DNA from: Minisyncoccota bacterium
Lineage (GTDB): Bacteria > Patescibacteriota > Minisyncoccia > Phycocordibacterales > UBA918
Assembly (NCBI GenBank): GCA_937975855.1
Contig: CALJTT010000005.1
Location: 1-52,944 of the forward strand
Direction: 5' to 3'
Length of the DNA stretch: 52,944 bases
Shown: one piece after another, positions 9,935 to 19,759 of the stretch
How the letters are laid out: each line of letters opens with the position of its first letter
Position numbering within the stretch: the stretch's first letter is position 1
Notes under the pieces: model-generated
Database searches by the model: none
What the model was told of the DNA's origin: nothing
What the model saw: the letters and a program-made list of their open reading frames with translations, nothing else
Program-made: the position numbers and the translations under genes

Positions 9935-12376
9935 CTATACTGATGCCAGTTCTACGTCTGCACTAGTCAGGTTTATCGTGCCTCCCTTTTGGATTGCTCC
10001 GGCGATGATCTTGCTAGCGACTGCTTCTTCGATTACATCTTGGATGACACGTTGCATCGGGCGAGCACCGAATTCTGGGTGGTAGCCTCGCTCGACTAGT
10101 ATCTGCAATAGTTCGTCCGAGACTTGCAGTTCGTAGCCTTGATCTTTAACTCGTTCATATAGTCCCTTCAACATCATGCCGGCGACCTGGAATTGTTCGC
10201 CGCGGTTAAGTGGTTCAAATATAATAGTGCTGTCAAACCGGTTGATAAGCTCGGGTCGGTAGATGCCGTCACGGATTATCTTTTGGATGATCTCGTCGTT
10301 TAGGTGGTCTAGTTCTTTTCGGTTTTGGACTGTTTCGAGGATGAGCTTGCTACCGGCGTTACTGGTTGCAATGATGATGCAGTTACGTGCGTTGATTACT
10401 TGTCCTCGACCGTCGGTGAATTTTCCTTCGTCTAGTACCTGCAGAAAGATGTCGTGTACCGGCTGGGCGGCTTTCTCAAACTCGTCGAGCAGAACCACGC
10501 TGTACGGATGCTCACGCATGAGTGAAGGTAATACCCCAGCGTGTTCGCTGGTTCCAACTAGACGTTCGACCGCGTCGACACCGCTGTACTCCGACATGTC
10601 GAGTCGGCGCAATGTATGTTCCCCACCAAAGAAAACTGTTGCCAACGCTTTAGCCGTCTCGGTCTTCCCTACACCAGTTGGCCCAAGGAACAGGAATGAC
10701 CCAATTGGCTTTTCGCTTGACTGAATCCCGGCCCGCGCCCGGCGCATTGTGCCGGCGATGGCGTTCAGGGCATTTTGCTGGCCAATGACTAGTCGGTGCA
10801 AGTTGTCCTCTAGGTGCATCAGCTGGTCTCGCTCTTCTTCACCGATTGGGCCGGCTGGCATGCCGGTACGTTCGTTGATGACCTCGTAGACTAGATCCTC
10901 GGTGACTACACTTACACCGTTGCCGGTAGCTTTGCTATTAACACCAAGCAAGAGAGAGATCGCCTTGTCAGGCATGACTCCCTCAACGATGTAACGGTCG
11001 GCTGCCTCGGCGACTGCAACTAGTGCCCCGTAGGTAATAAGCGAGTTATTTTTTCGTTCTTCTTGCAGTGCGATTTTCTGTAGGACTCGAACGGTGGCAC
11101 TTCGGTCAGGGGTTTCGATTAATACTTCGGAGAAACGCCGTACAAACCCACCAAGAGTCTCGAGGTGCGAGTGGTACGCGCTGGGAGTATCAGTTGCGAT
11201 AAAGTGAATGTTCTGTAGTCCCAAATACTGGTCGATCAGTTCTGGCACGTACACGCCCAACGCTTCGGCTTCTTTAATAAACGTACTGAGGTTTTCGATC
11301 ACCACAATGATGTGGCCAGCCCTGGTCGCCTCGTCGAACATAGTGAGTAGTGTTAGCTCGAGTGATTGCTTGTCTTTGTGCGCAGCGAACAAGCGATTGG
11401 TGTCTAGTACATATATATGTTCGCCGGTTAGTGAGTCGATTGATTGGCCGCTTTTCATTCGGCGCGCGACCTCCATCACCAGGTCGATTTTTCCAACGCC
11501 GGCTTCACCAACAATTAAGACGTTGCTGGCTTTGCCTTGGGCCAGGATGCCCTCGATCTTCTCCACCTTTTCTGCGGCAAAAGCGCTGTCGCGGGTAAGA
11601 GTAGAAAAAACCGCGCTGGTGCGAATGTCCCGAGAGAACTTCTTTAGTTGATATGCAATACCGTAAGACAGCTCGGTACCGACGCCTTCAGTTTTAGACA
11701 AGTTGTCACGACTCCACCACCGGGAAAATCTTTTATTCTCGTGATAAGTTCCCACTACCCAACGTAGCGACCCCAGGAATATTTCTTCACGAATGCCGTG
11801 CTGTTTTAACATCTCTGCAAAGGCAACGTCGTTTTGCAGGATGTATTTTCCGAGTCCGATCAAACTAAAGACTTCCTCTTCTGGCAGTGCCACCATCGCC
11901 GCGGTGATCTGTTGTCGCGGGTTGGTTAAATAGTTTTGGATTGACTCTAGCGGCACGTTCGATCGCAACAGAACCGTCTGACCAAAAGTCGATGTAGCAA
12001 AAGCGTGCGCGATGTCGTCTTCTTTCTTGAGAATCGTTCGGGCGACTTCGTATGTCACGCCGCTGATCGGACGCTCTTCGATCCCGAGGATAGAAGTTAA
12101 CCCTTTGAAGTAGTAGCTGTTGTGATAACACTTGGCCAAAAACGCGTCGAGCCATAGCGCTAATCCCATCAGTGAAATTCCGGCTGCGACGTTGCGATAT
12201 TCAGTCAGGCCCGGTACGAGTGTCGGTGCAAAAAAGGATACAGCTGTAGCAACAGTGCCAAGCAAGAAAGCAAAAAATCCTAGGTGCCGCAGCCGATCGA
12301 GAGCGCGCCGGCTGACGAGCCTTTCCAGCGCCACTGCTGGCTGATATTGTCTGATGTCGTCTTGCAGGGTTTTCAT
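9935..12376 (-). CDS. membrane-anchored Clp-type (ClpC-like) double AAA+ ATPase
   Basis: D2 Walker A GPTGVGKTETAKALA and Walker B SVVLLDEFEKA, C-terminal D2-small domain ALVERGYHPEFGARPMQRVIQ-like; two N-terminal TM helices. Confidence 0.9.
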   Translation of the reverse strand: MKTLQDDIRQYQPAVALERLVSRRALDRLRHLGFFAFLLGTVATAVSFFAPTLVPGLTEYRNVAAGISLMGLALWLDAFLAKCYHNSYYFKGLTSILGIEERPISGVTYEVARTILKKEDDIAHAFATSTFGQTVLLRSNVPLESIQNYLTNPRQQITAAMVALPEEEVFSLIGLGKYILQNDVAFAEMLKQHGIREEIFLGSLRWVVGTYHENKRFSRWWSRDNLSKTEGVGTELSYGIAYQLKKFSRDIRTSAVFSTLTRDSAFAAEKVEKIEGILAQGKASNVLIVGEAGVGKIDLVMEVARRMKSGQSIDSLTGEHIYVLDTNRLFAAHKDKQSLELTLLTMFDEATRAGHIIVVIENLSTFIKEAEALGVYVPELIDQYLGLQNIHFIATDTPSAYHSHLETLGGFVRRFSEVLIETPDRSATVRVLQKIALQEERKNNSLITYGALVAVAEAADRYIVEGVMPDKAISLLLGVNSKATGNGVSVVTEDLVYEVINERTGMPAGPIGEEERDQLMHLEDNLHRLVIGQQNALNAIAGTMRRARAGIQSSEKPIGSFLFLGPTGVGKTETAKALATVFFGGEHTLRRLDMSEYSGVDAVERLVGTSEHAGVLPSLMREHPYSVVLLDEFEKAAQPVHDIFLQVLDEGKFTDGRGQVINARNCIIIATSNAGSKLILETVQNRKELDHLNDEIIQKIIRDGIYRPELINRFDSTIIFEPLNRGEQFQVAGMMLKGLYERVKDQGYELQVSDELLQILVERGYHPEFGARPMQRVIQDVIEEAVASKIIAGAIQKGGTINLTSADVELASV

Positions 12377-12768
12377 ATGGTGATTAAAAACAAACTAAGA
12401 CTGCCTCCGACCAGGCCAATGATAATAACGGGCAGTAATATCCAAGTGATGTAAATGAGCATCCCCACACAGAATGTGACCAACAGCGCGACTAGTCCTA
12501 TTAGTATGAGTACTGTCCGCACAATCGCCCCAATAACTCGTGACAGTATATTGATGACAACAAAGCCAGCCAGGTCTTCAAAATTCCAGGTGTTGCCGCG
12601 ACCCTCAGTCACTCGTTTGAACGGCGCAAACCACGACCGCATCAGTTGTGGAATAGAAAAGAAGTGAACGACAAACCAAAGATAGTTGCGCCACACACCA
12701 CCGATCTCCCGCCAGGCCCGAGTATAGTGCCAAACAAAGTAGTCGTATATGATGAGTGGGAGGAACAT
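12373..12768 (-). CDS. small integral membrane protein
   Basis: Hydrophobic; overlaps start of the Clp-type gene by 4 nt, same strand. Confidence 0.65.
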   Translation of the reverse strand: MFLPLIIYDYFVWHYTRAWREIGGVWRNYLWFVVHFFSIPQLMRSWFAPFKRVTEGRGNTWNFEDLAGFVVINILSRVIGAIVRTVLILIGLVALLVTFCVGMLIYITWILLPVIIIGLVGGSLSLFLITI

Positions 12769-12903
12769 TACAAATAGTATATCAAATAAAAAGACCGCGG
12801 CTTACCACGGACTTTCCTCTCCTGAGAACTGGTGTCGCAGTTCTCGGGCGTGCATAGCTCTTCTCGGCTATATCTTTTTTGTTGATTTTTGTTTTGCCTG
12901 CTC

Positions 12904-13500
12904 CTAATCCTTTTTTGTTCGGGCACTTTCCTCCTTCAATTCTTCAGTAGAGAATGTTGTGAGACCAACAATGACTAGGATCACAAATATGATCCACAAT
13001 AGCCAGCTGGTTCTGGTATAGGTTCGTGTAGCCGAGAAGCTTTCGAGCGAGCCTTCGATTTTCGAACTAAACGTTAGACTTCTCCAGGACGGATGCTTTA
13101 AGGCGAAGTCGGTGTTGTTTACGGCCCAGGTTGTCGTCCAGCCACCGTCCTCGTCTCTTTCATGGTTGAGTTTTGTAGCGTAGGAAACCCTGATGACAGG
13201 ATCCTCGGCTTGTTCTTTGCATGTACGCGTTTTTTTATCACGTTTCAAGCAGAGCAACATCTGTTTAACACCTACGTGTACGACGCGACCATCTACAGAG
13301 AGTTGTTTTATTTTCGCCACCGTCACGTTTTGGCTGGTTCCATGACTTGAAGTCAGCCAGTTTACTTTAGTTTTTTCGTAGTTCTCCGGTTTCCAGAAAT
13401 CCTCACTGATATCATGTGGAGGTGTGGCACGAAAATTAGAGATTGCTACAACCGCCGCTAAAGAAAGAAAAAAACAACCGAAAATTTTTGAAAGTGACAT
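12904..13500 (-). CDS. hypothetical membrane protein
   Basis: N- and C-terminal hydrophobic helices. Confidence 0.6.
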   Translation of the reverse strand: MSLSKIFGCFFLSLAAVVAISNFRATPPHDISEDFWKPENYEKTKVNWLTSSHGTSQNVTVAKIKQLSVDGRVVHVGVKQMLLCLKRDKKTRTCKEQAEDPVIRVSYATKLNHERDEDGGWTTTWAVNNTDFALKHPSWRSLTFSSKIEGSLESFSATRTYTRTSWLLWIIFVILVIVGLTTFSTEELKEESARTKKD

Positions 13501-13642
13501 TCTATGCCCCCTTAGATAAAAACAAAACGATCCAACCGCGCCGGATCTTCTATGTTTGTTATAGCGGTTGCATTTTTGTTTGTCAATGAAAAGAAAACCG
13601 GCGCGCCCTTAGGCTACGCCGGTTTTCTTTAACTCTTACAGC

Positions 13643-13900
13643 TTACGCTGCTGCCTCTTCGGCTGGAGCGTCGTCGTTTGCTGCGTCATCTGCTGGTGCA
13701 GCGGCTGCTTTTGTTACGTTGGCTGCAGCTGGTCCTTTCGGTCCTTCTTCGATGTCGAAAGTCACTGTGTCGCCTTCGTTGATTTCGTCAAAGCCTTCGC
13801 CTTGAACTGAAGTTGCGTGAAAGAATACGTCCTTTTCACCTTCTTCTGGTTTGATAAATCCGAAACCTTGGTCTCGCTTGCTGATGATTGTTCCTCGCAT
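13643..13900 (-). CDS. cold-shock domain protein with Ala/Asp-rich C-terminal tail
   Basis: MRGTIISKRDQGFGFIKPEEGEKDVFFHATSV...GDTVTFDIEEGPKGPAAANV. Confidence 0.95.
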   Translation of the reverse strand: MRGTIISKRDQGFGFIKPEEGEKDVFFHATSVQGEGFDEINEGDTVTFDIEEGPKGPAAANVTKAAAAPADDAANDDAPAEEAAA

Positions 13901-14013
13901 GTTGTTCTTTTTATGTTTTTATAAACAAAACGTCACTTCTCCTCTCTAGTGGTGGATTGGTTTTAGCAATGCTTTGTTATTGGTAGTAAACCACAGTGGG
14001 AATAGTTTGCAAG

Positions 14014-14655
14014 CTAAAATTTCGTTGTTTCGTCGTTTAGCAACGGCACGAACTCGATTCCCGCTTCGTCTAACTGACCAGCAAACAGTCCGTGAGTCAG
14101 TGCTATTCCTGCTTCACTTAACACTGCATCGTGTATGGGAAAAGCTTTCTCAGGTTTTACTTCTTTGGCGTAGCGAATGGCGTCGCTAGCTTTGCACCAC
14201 GGCCCGGCCACTGGCAGTGCTAGAACCCGAACGGGTTTTTCTGGGTTTGTGTATGCGTCGCCTGGGTAGAACAGTTCGTTGTTTATAAAGTAGCCTGTGT
14301 TTTGCACTATCCCGTACTCGTCAATGATCTCGACATGTTCACCGTCGAATGCTTCGATGGCGATTCCTTCATGGTCGGCTGTATCGCGACCTTCGACGAC
14401 TGTAAACGTGACACCAAGATCAGTCAGAACCTTCCCGACACTGGTATTTGTCATGACGATAGCGTTAGGATTTTTCTCAAGCATTGCTTGTAGTGACTCA
14501 CTGTGTAAATGATCAGCGTGTTCGTGGGTGATGAGAATCAGGTCGATGTTCTCAACCTCGTTTTGACTGGTACTGAACTTGCCCGGGTCAGTAAGGATCC
14601 GCTTCCCAGCTACTTCGACCAGTAGGCAGCATTGTCCGTATTTGGTGATTTGCAT
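14014..14655 (-). CDS. MBL-fold metallohydrolase
   Basis: LILITHEHADHLHSESL, LFYPGDAY, IHD motifs. Confidence 0.9.
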   Translation of the reverse strand: MQITKYGQCCLLVEVAGKRILTDPGKFSTSQNEVENIDLILITHEHADHLHSESLQAMLEKNPNAIVMTNTSVGKVLTDLGVTFTVVEGRDTADHEGIAIEAFDGEHVEIIDEYGIVQNTGYFINNELFYPGDAYTNPEKPVRVLALPVAGPWCKASDAIRYAKEVKPEKAFPIHDAVLSEAGIALTHGLFAGQLDEAGIEFVPLLNDETTKF

Positions 14656-14667
14656 AATTTAAATTTA

Positions 14668-15024
14668 CTACTTATCAGACCACACCGCTAACTCGTTCCC
14701 ACTCGGGTCGGTGAAATGAAAACGGCGGCCGCCGGGAAAGGAAAAGATTTCGTTGACGATTGTACCGCCTGCTGTGCGGACGCTGGCTTCGCTCTCTGCC
14801 AGATCGTCGGCATATAGGATTGGGGTTGTGCTCCCCTTTAAGACTTCACCAATATAAAATCCGCCGTCGATGTGGTCACCTTTGAAGTCGATGTAGGACA
14901 GTTTGTCACCGTCAAAGTAGTCAGTGAATTTCCAATCGAAAGCTTTTGAATAAAAGTCTTTGATCGAGTCAAAGTCCGTACAGGCAAATTCGATGTACTG
15001 GATCTGTTGGTTGATGAGTTTCAT
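14668..15024 (-). CDS. VOC (glyoxalase/bleomycin-resistance) family protein
   Basis: IQYIEFACTDFDSIKDFYSKAFDWKF...FHFTDPSGNELAVWSD. Confidence 0.9.
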   Translation of the reverse strand: MKLINQQIQYIEFACTDFDSIKDFYSKAFDWKFTDYFDGDKLSYIDFKGDHIDGGFYIGEVLKGSTTPILYADDLAESEASVRTAGGTIVNEIFSFPGGRRFHFTDPSGNELAVWSDK

Positions 15025-15049
15025 ATAGATAGATTACGATTTAACAAAC

Positions 15050-15490
15050 TTACTTTTGGTGACGCGCTGGGTCGAATTGCTCAAGTAGCAGCTCGACATT
15101 TGGAAATAATTTGAACTGATCAGCGTTGTCTTTACCTAGCCAGTCGATCGCGATGCATTCGTCTGACGGCGTGAAGTCAAGATGTTCGAGAATGGTCTCA
15201 TAACAAACATTTGATCCCCATTTGGGCTTGTATCTGATCAAGATGTCACCGGCTACAAAATAAGAAGGATGGTCGGCAATCCAGCTGGCCTGCAGTCCCA
15301 TCTCTTCCTGTAGCTCTCGTTGTAATTCGTCAGCGGGCTTGGCTCCCCAGTCCAATCCTCCCCCGGGCAAGTCCCACATGTCCGTGTCTTCGTTGCGAGC
15401 AACTAAAAACTTGTCACGCGTTTCGTTCAACACTAACGCCTTGACGCTGATGCGATAAAAGCATTCCGGCACCTCAGTAATATTATTCAT
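15050..15490 (-). CDS. NUDIX hydrolase
   Basis: Nudix box GGGLDWGAKPADELQRELQEEMGL. Confidence 0.9.
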   Translation of the reverse strand: MNNITEVPECFYRISVKALVLNETRDKFLVARNEDTDMWDLPGGGLDWGAKPADELQRELQEEMGLQASWIADHPSYFVAGDILIRYKPKWGSNVCYETILEHLDFTPSDECIAIDWLGKDNADQFKLFPNVELLLEQFDPARHQK

Positions 15491-15529
15491 ATGTTCAGCC
15501 TACCGCATCAACATAATCGCGGCAATTGG

Positions 15530-16147
15530 TTAGTGATTGTGTTGCTCTTGCTCAAACACGTGCGCTGAGTCAGCTGGCGAGTCGGGACTGAGTAACAGTA
15601 ATTCGCAATTTCCAAAGTGGAAGTCTGTTAACACTTCCTTCCATTCTAGGTTGTAATATGCAGCGTAGAGCATTTTCCCGATGTCACCATGGGTGACAAG
15701 TAAAATAGATCCAGCATGATGTTTGTTTTGTAGCTCGTGTAAAAGTTCCTGTGCTCGCTTGATTACATCAGGAAACGTCTCTCCTCCTTCAGGTGAAAGG
15801 AAATATGTAATGACATCAGTTTCAATAATATTAGGACTACAGAGCTCTTTGATCGACGAGATCGGCTTTCCGCTCATTGTGCCGAAGTCTCTCTCAATCA
15901 AGTCTGGGTGAACAGTCGGCTTCTCTTGATCTAAAGTTTCGCAAATAATCTCTGCTGTGTGTTTAGCCCTCTCCAAGGGTGAACAATAAACAGCGTCAAA
16001 CTTGAGTCCGGTTTCTTTTATATGTGCTGCAGTAGTCTTGGCTTATTCTAAACCAAGCTCAGTCAAAGGTTCGTCCCGGTGCCCGTTGAGTATCCCGTTG
16101 GCGTTGTCGACGTTTTGTCCGTGGCGAGCGATGTAGATGTTAAGCAT
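15530..16147 (-). pseudogene. histidine phosphatase (phosphoglycerate-mutase-like) family, interrupted by in-frame TAA
   Basis: ATG at 16145-16147 reads MLNIYIARHGQNVDNANGILNGHRDEPLTELGLE-stop-AKTTAAHIKETGLKFDAVYCSPLERAKHTAEI...; stop codon at 16043-16045. Confidence 0.8.
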
Positions 16148-16222
16148 AATTCGAGTATAGCATCAGCTTGTCGATAGCGTGTGAAAGGAGTATTGTAAAC
16201 AAAATCAGAGGGGACTACAGGC

Positions 16223-16405
16223 ATGTGTAACATCCGTTCGTTTCTTTTTGTGACGTTCTTCTCGTTCTTTCCAAGCGTCACAACAACAGCAGAAGAAGGC
16301 CACACCCTTCCGCATGTCGTGATCGCGGCCGACCAAAGTGGCAGTATGCACTCGAGTAAAAATATCCGCGTTCAAACCACAGCTATCATCAACGCGGTAG
16401 AAAAA
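16223..16405 (+). pseudogene. 5' fragment of a secreted vWA-domain-like protein
   Basis: RBS plus signal peptide plus VVIAADQSGSM (MIDAS DxSxS-like); family resemblance lost after about codon 60, where the reading runs antisense into a NUDIX fragment. Confidence 0.5.
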
Positions 16406-16638
16406 TATCTGACGATGTGTTCCTGTGTCCAGTCGGCTGGGCCGACCAGTGTGATGTCGAGACCAGCCTCTTCCATCGCTTCTCTTTTAACTGCTTCATT
16501 CGGGTCTTCCCCTGGATCGACGTGTCCGCCTGGTCCATACCAACGTTTGTATTTGTCGTGCATGCGCAGAAGAACTGCATCGTCATTAACAATAAATACT
16601 TCAACACAAAGGTCGAGTGCGTAGTGTAAGTGGGCCAT
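16372..16638 (-). pseudogene. 3'-truncated NUDIX hydrolase
   Basis: MAHLHYALDLCVEVFIVNDDAVLLRMHDKYKRWYGPGGHVDPGEDPNEAVKREAMEEAGLDI then no C-terminal half. Confidence 0.7.
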
Positions 16639-16647
16639 AGAATTTAA

Positions 16648-17190
16648 TTATACCTGAGTCTGTAAAAATTCTCGCACTGCCTCGATCGGTTTAATTTTTA
16701 AATACGTCTCGTAGTTGTCTTCTTCGTTTAGTTCGGCGCGAGTAACAGTGTGTCCGTCGGGGATGTATATCACGTCCCAGCCGAACGCTTCTCCGTCGTA
16801 CGGATGTTCTGGGATCGTACCAGCATGTTCACCGCTCCAGTATTTTTCTACGGTACCGTCGTAGTAGCCGTACGTGCATTTCGCTACACAGCCCCGACCC
16901 TTGCCGTCGACCAGGCGACACAGTTCTTCGTACCCCAGCTCTTCCACAAACGATTTTATATAAGTGCCAGGCAGTCTGCCCATGGCTTCAAACTCGAGGG
17001 ATACGTCTTCGACTAATACCGGCTCGCCCACCAGCTTGTAGGCCTGATGAACTTTATGTTGCATAATCTCTTGCTGGTCGAGAGACTGAATTTCCTCCAG
17101 GTCAACTTTCTGATGTTTGATCGGAAGTCCCAAAAGTTTCTCCAAGTAGTCAGCTTTGTTTTGATTGCCGGTTATAAAGGTGACGTTCAT
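16648..17190 (-). CDS. rdgB: non-canonical purine NTP pyrophosphatase (RdgB/HAM1 family)
   Basis: FITGNQNKADYLEKLL...VLVEDVSLEFEAMGRLPGTYIKSF...GWDVIYIP. Confidence 0.85.
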   Translation of the reverse strand: MNVTFITGNQNKADYLEKLLGLPIKHQKVDLEEIQSLDQQEIMQHKVHQAYKLVGEPVLVEDVSLEFEAMGRLPGTYIKSFVEELGYEELCRLVDGKGRGCVAKCTYGYYDGTVEKYWSGEHAGTIPEHPYDGEAFGWDVIYIPDGHTVTRAELNEEDNYETYLKIKPIEAVREFLQTQV

Positions 17191-17193
17191 AAA

Positions 17194-17724
17194 CTATTTG
17201 AAACGCAATTCTCCCCCTTCAAGCAATTCGAATCCTTTTAGTGTAGTTAAGTATTCAGGGTCTTCGCCAGTCTCGTGATCGGAAAATTCTTCCGCCACAA
17301 CTTCTTTCTTGCGATCAAGAATATCTTGCTTGGTGAACCATTCGAACATCGAGTGATCCTCGGGATCGAGCTTGATTTGATCGATTGGCTCTACAAACTG
17401 GGCAAAGTAGATGACTTCTATAGAGTGTGAACCTTTCACGTCGTTCATGTACGTGAACGAACCAAACGGGTCGCCGACGGTGATGGTCATTCCAAGCTCT
17501 TCTGTGATTTCGCGCTTGAGACCGGCGACGATGTCTTCACCAAAGTCCACGTGCCCGCCTGGCAGTTCGAATACTCCGGGCAGGAAAGCTTTGGTGTCGG
17601 CTCGTTTGGGCATAAATAATTTATGCTCGCCATTAAATTCTTGATGGATAAAGCCGCAGGCGCTGATCACCTGTTGTCCGTGTGCCGGGGTGGCACTGTC
17701 GTGAGATGTTTTAGTCATACTCAA
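17194..17724 (-). CDS. NUDIX hydrolase
   Basis: GGHVDFGEDIVAGLKREITEELGM Nudix box. Confidence 0.9.
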   Translation of the reverse strand: MSMTKTSHDSATPAHGQQVISACGFIHQEFNGEHKLFMPKRADTKAFLPGVFELPGGHVDFGEDIVAGLKREITEELGMTITVGDPFGSFTYMNDVKGSHSIEVIYFAQFVEPIDQIKLDPEDHSMFEWFTKQDILDRKKEVVAEEFSDHETGEDPEYLTTLKGFELLEGGELRFK

Positions 17725-18027
17725 TTATATTAAATTTTGTAAGAGATACCACGGTGCGTTACCGCCGGCGCTGTAGTGATCTCAATGTAGCATTAGCTGA
17801 CGATCTTGCCTAGCGCTTGCCCTGCCAGTATTCCTTTGCTACTGTGCGGGTATGACATTGTTTCAAGTCATCGCAGCGCAGCATCATATTCCCGCACCAA
17901 CAGGCGGGACTGGTTTGCGTTGATCTTGAAATGAATACTCTCACAAGATGAACGTAACCCCCTCCCGCGTGGAGGGGGTTTGCCGTTGCGCCTATGAAAG
18001 CAACTACAGTTCATTAGAGAAGAAGGA

Positions 18028-18936
18028 GTGTCAGCGATGACACCAGCAGAACAAGTCGAGCGGTACTTTTGGGGGACGACAGCACAATCGGACCATATTG
18101 GGGCCGAGGTCGAAACGTCGTTTATAACCAGTGGAGGAATTCCGATTTCTCTGGATGTGTCACAGCGCATCATGCGTGACCTGGTTAACAATGGGGGGTG
18201 GCGCGTTGGCGATACAAAGAATGATGGAGAGTTCATCGCAACTGTCGTCAGTCCGTTTGGCGACGTGCTGTCGTATGAGTTGGGTCGACAGAATCTTGAG
18301 TTGGCGACAGTGCCAGTCGATCCGGCTGGTCTGATTGCTCACACTCGCAAGCAGCTGGATGTTGTCTATCGGGTTGCTGCAAAGCACGATGCCTACCCGC
18401 ACTTTGCGCCAATACTCGATACGAACGAAGATTTGTTGGCATTGCCAGACAAGCGCGACGTCACATGGCTGACTCTCGACGGTCGTTCGGCACTTCGACC
18501 GCTGGCTACCATTTCGTCAGTGCAGTTTACGCTGCCGGTTACCGTCGATACAGCAATACCAATTCTTAACCGTTTTGGTGCCCAAGTTGCTGAGTTTCTG
18601 GCGGACTATCCTCAGGAAGATGTGTGGTATCAGTACGTCGCTGAGTCGTCGGCTGGTTACCGGTCGGATCGCTACGGTGGTCCGTCACACTTCGAATCGC
18701 TCGCAGACTATTGCCAACAGCTTGTTCAACACGATGTTGTCGTTGATACAAAGTTGGTGCCGATGGCACAAGTCGACACTCTAGACATTCCCTTGTTCCT
18801 TCGGTCGGTGTGGTGGTATTCCCGTTTGCGGAAACACGGTGACCAACTGTGTGTCGAGGTGAGGCCGTTGCCCCGCCGCGGTGACGACCAACTAGACCAC
18901 CAACTACAGCGCGTTCTAGCAGTTGCGCGCGGATAA
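18028..18936 (+). CDS. glutamate-cysteine ligase-like (GCS2-fold) protein
   Basis: GAEVETSF near N-terminus, LSYELGRQNLELATVPVDP, SSVQFTLPV, CVEVRPLPR; fold-level resemblance only. Confidence 0.5.
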   Translation: MSAMTPAEQVERYFWGTTAQSDHIGAEVETSFITSGGIPISLDVSQRIMRDLVNNGGWRVGDTKNDGEFIATVVSPFGDVLSYELGRQNLELATVPVDPAGLIAHTRKQLDVVYRVAAKHDAYPHFAPILDTNEDLLALPDKRDVTWLTLDGRSALRPLATISSVQFTLPVTVDTAIPILNRFGAQVAEFLADYPQEDVWYQYVAESSAGYRSDRYGGPSHFESLADYCQQLVQHDVVVDTKLVPMAQVDTLDIPLFLRSVWWYSRLRKHGDQLCVEVRPLPRRGDDQLDHQLQRVLAVARG

Positions 18937-19039
18937 CAATCGGAGGAGCTAAACCGGCTCCTCCCCTTTCTCGAGGTTTGCATCTGACTGATGGAAGTCT
19001 CGACGAAGGTTATATAATCAAAACTCACAACAATTCCCC

Positions 19040-19528
19040 ATGAACTACATGTTTGGCTACGGCTCTATTATGAACAAGACCAGTTTGGCAAAAACCATCG
19101 CCGACCCGAGTGATGCGATTCCCGCCGAGTTGCAAGGATACCAGCGCAAGTGCAATGCGTTGTGTTTAGAAGTACGTGACGGTCACTCCTACCTATATAT
19201 GAACATCGTCCCGAATGAATCTATGTCTGTGCATGGCATGTTGGTTCCTGTTACCGACGAGGAGTTAACTTTGATGAAAGAGCGAGAGGCTGAATATACA
19301 GCCGTTAATGTGACCTCTCAAATATCGCCTGCTATAGAAGGTGAGATTGTAGCGTTTGTTGCACCCGATGCTCCGCGACCTGATTATAAAATCCCCCGTA
19401 GCTACCTCGACACCTGTACGCGAGATATGGACGAGGTCGAGCGTGAGCAATGGATAGCTGATACCATCATAGAAAACGAGGTCGTCGAAGATCTTGATGA
19501 TCCAATTTACGAAAACGCTGCGTTTTAG
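19040..19528 (+). CDS. gamma-glutamylcyclotransferase-like protein
   Basis: MNYMFGYGSIMNKTSLAKT...GMLVPVTDEELTLMKEREAEYTAVNV. Confidence 0.75.
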   Translation: MNYMFGYGSIMNKTSLAKTIADPSDAIPAELQGYQRKCNALCLEVRDGHSYLYMNIVPNESMSVHGMLVPVTDEELTLMKEREAEYTAVNVTSQISPAIEGEIVAFVAPDAPRPDYKIPRSYLDTCTRDMDEVEREQWIADTIIENEVVEDLDDPIYENAAF

Positions 19529-19598
19529 GTGTTTGGACACAACCAATGAAAAAGGCCCGAGTACGAAACGCGGGCCTTTCCCTGTTCGTTCTCGGGCC

Positions 19599-19745
19599 TT
19601 AATAGTCTGAAGCGATATCGTGTCGGAATTCAAGCGTGCCAAGCTTGCCGCAACTATGAATTTGCGAGTAAGCTGCGGTGCGTGCTGCGGCGATATCACT
19701 TTGACGGTGCACCAGCACGGCAATCCGGCCGCCGTCTCCGAGAAT
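19599..19745 (-). pseudogene. 3' remnant of an ATP-grasp ligase (GARS-C/PurD-like C-terminus)
   Basis: GDGGRIAVLVHRQSDIAAARTAAYSQIHSCGKLGTLEFRHDIASDY-stop; nothing recognisable upstream. Confidence 0.4.
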
Positions 19746-19759
19746 CTGTCCTTCTGAAA

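Noticed and set aside
11208-11651. Opposite-strand ORFs inside the Clp-type gene (and similar shadow ORFs elsewhere in the track)
   Set aside because: Antisense to a clearly conserved CDS; composition reflects the reverse complement of real codons.
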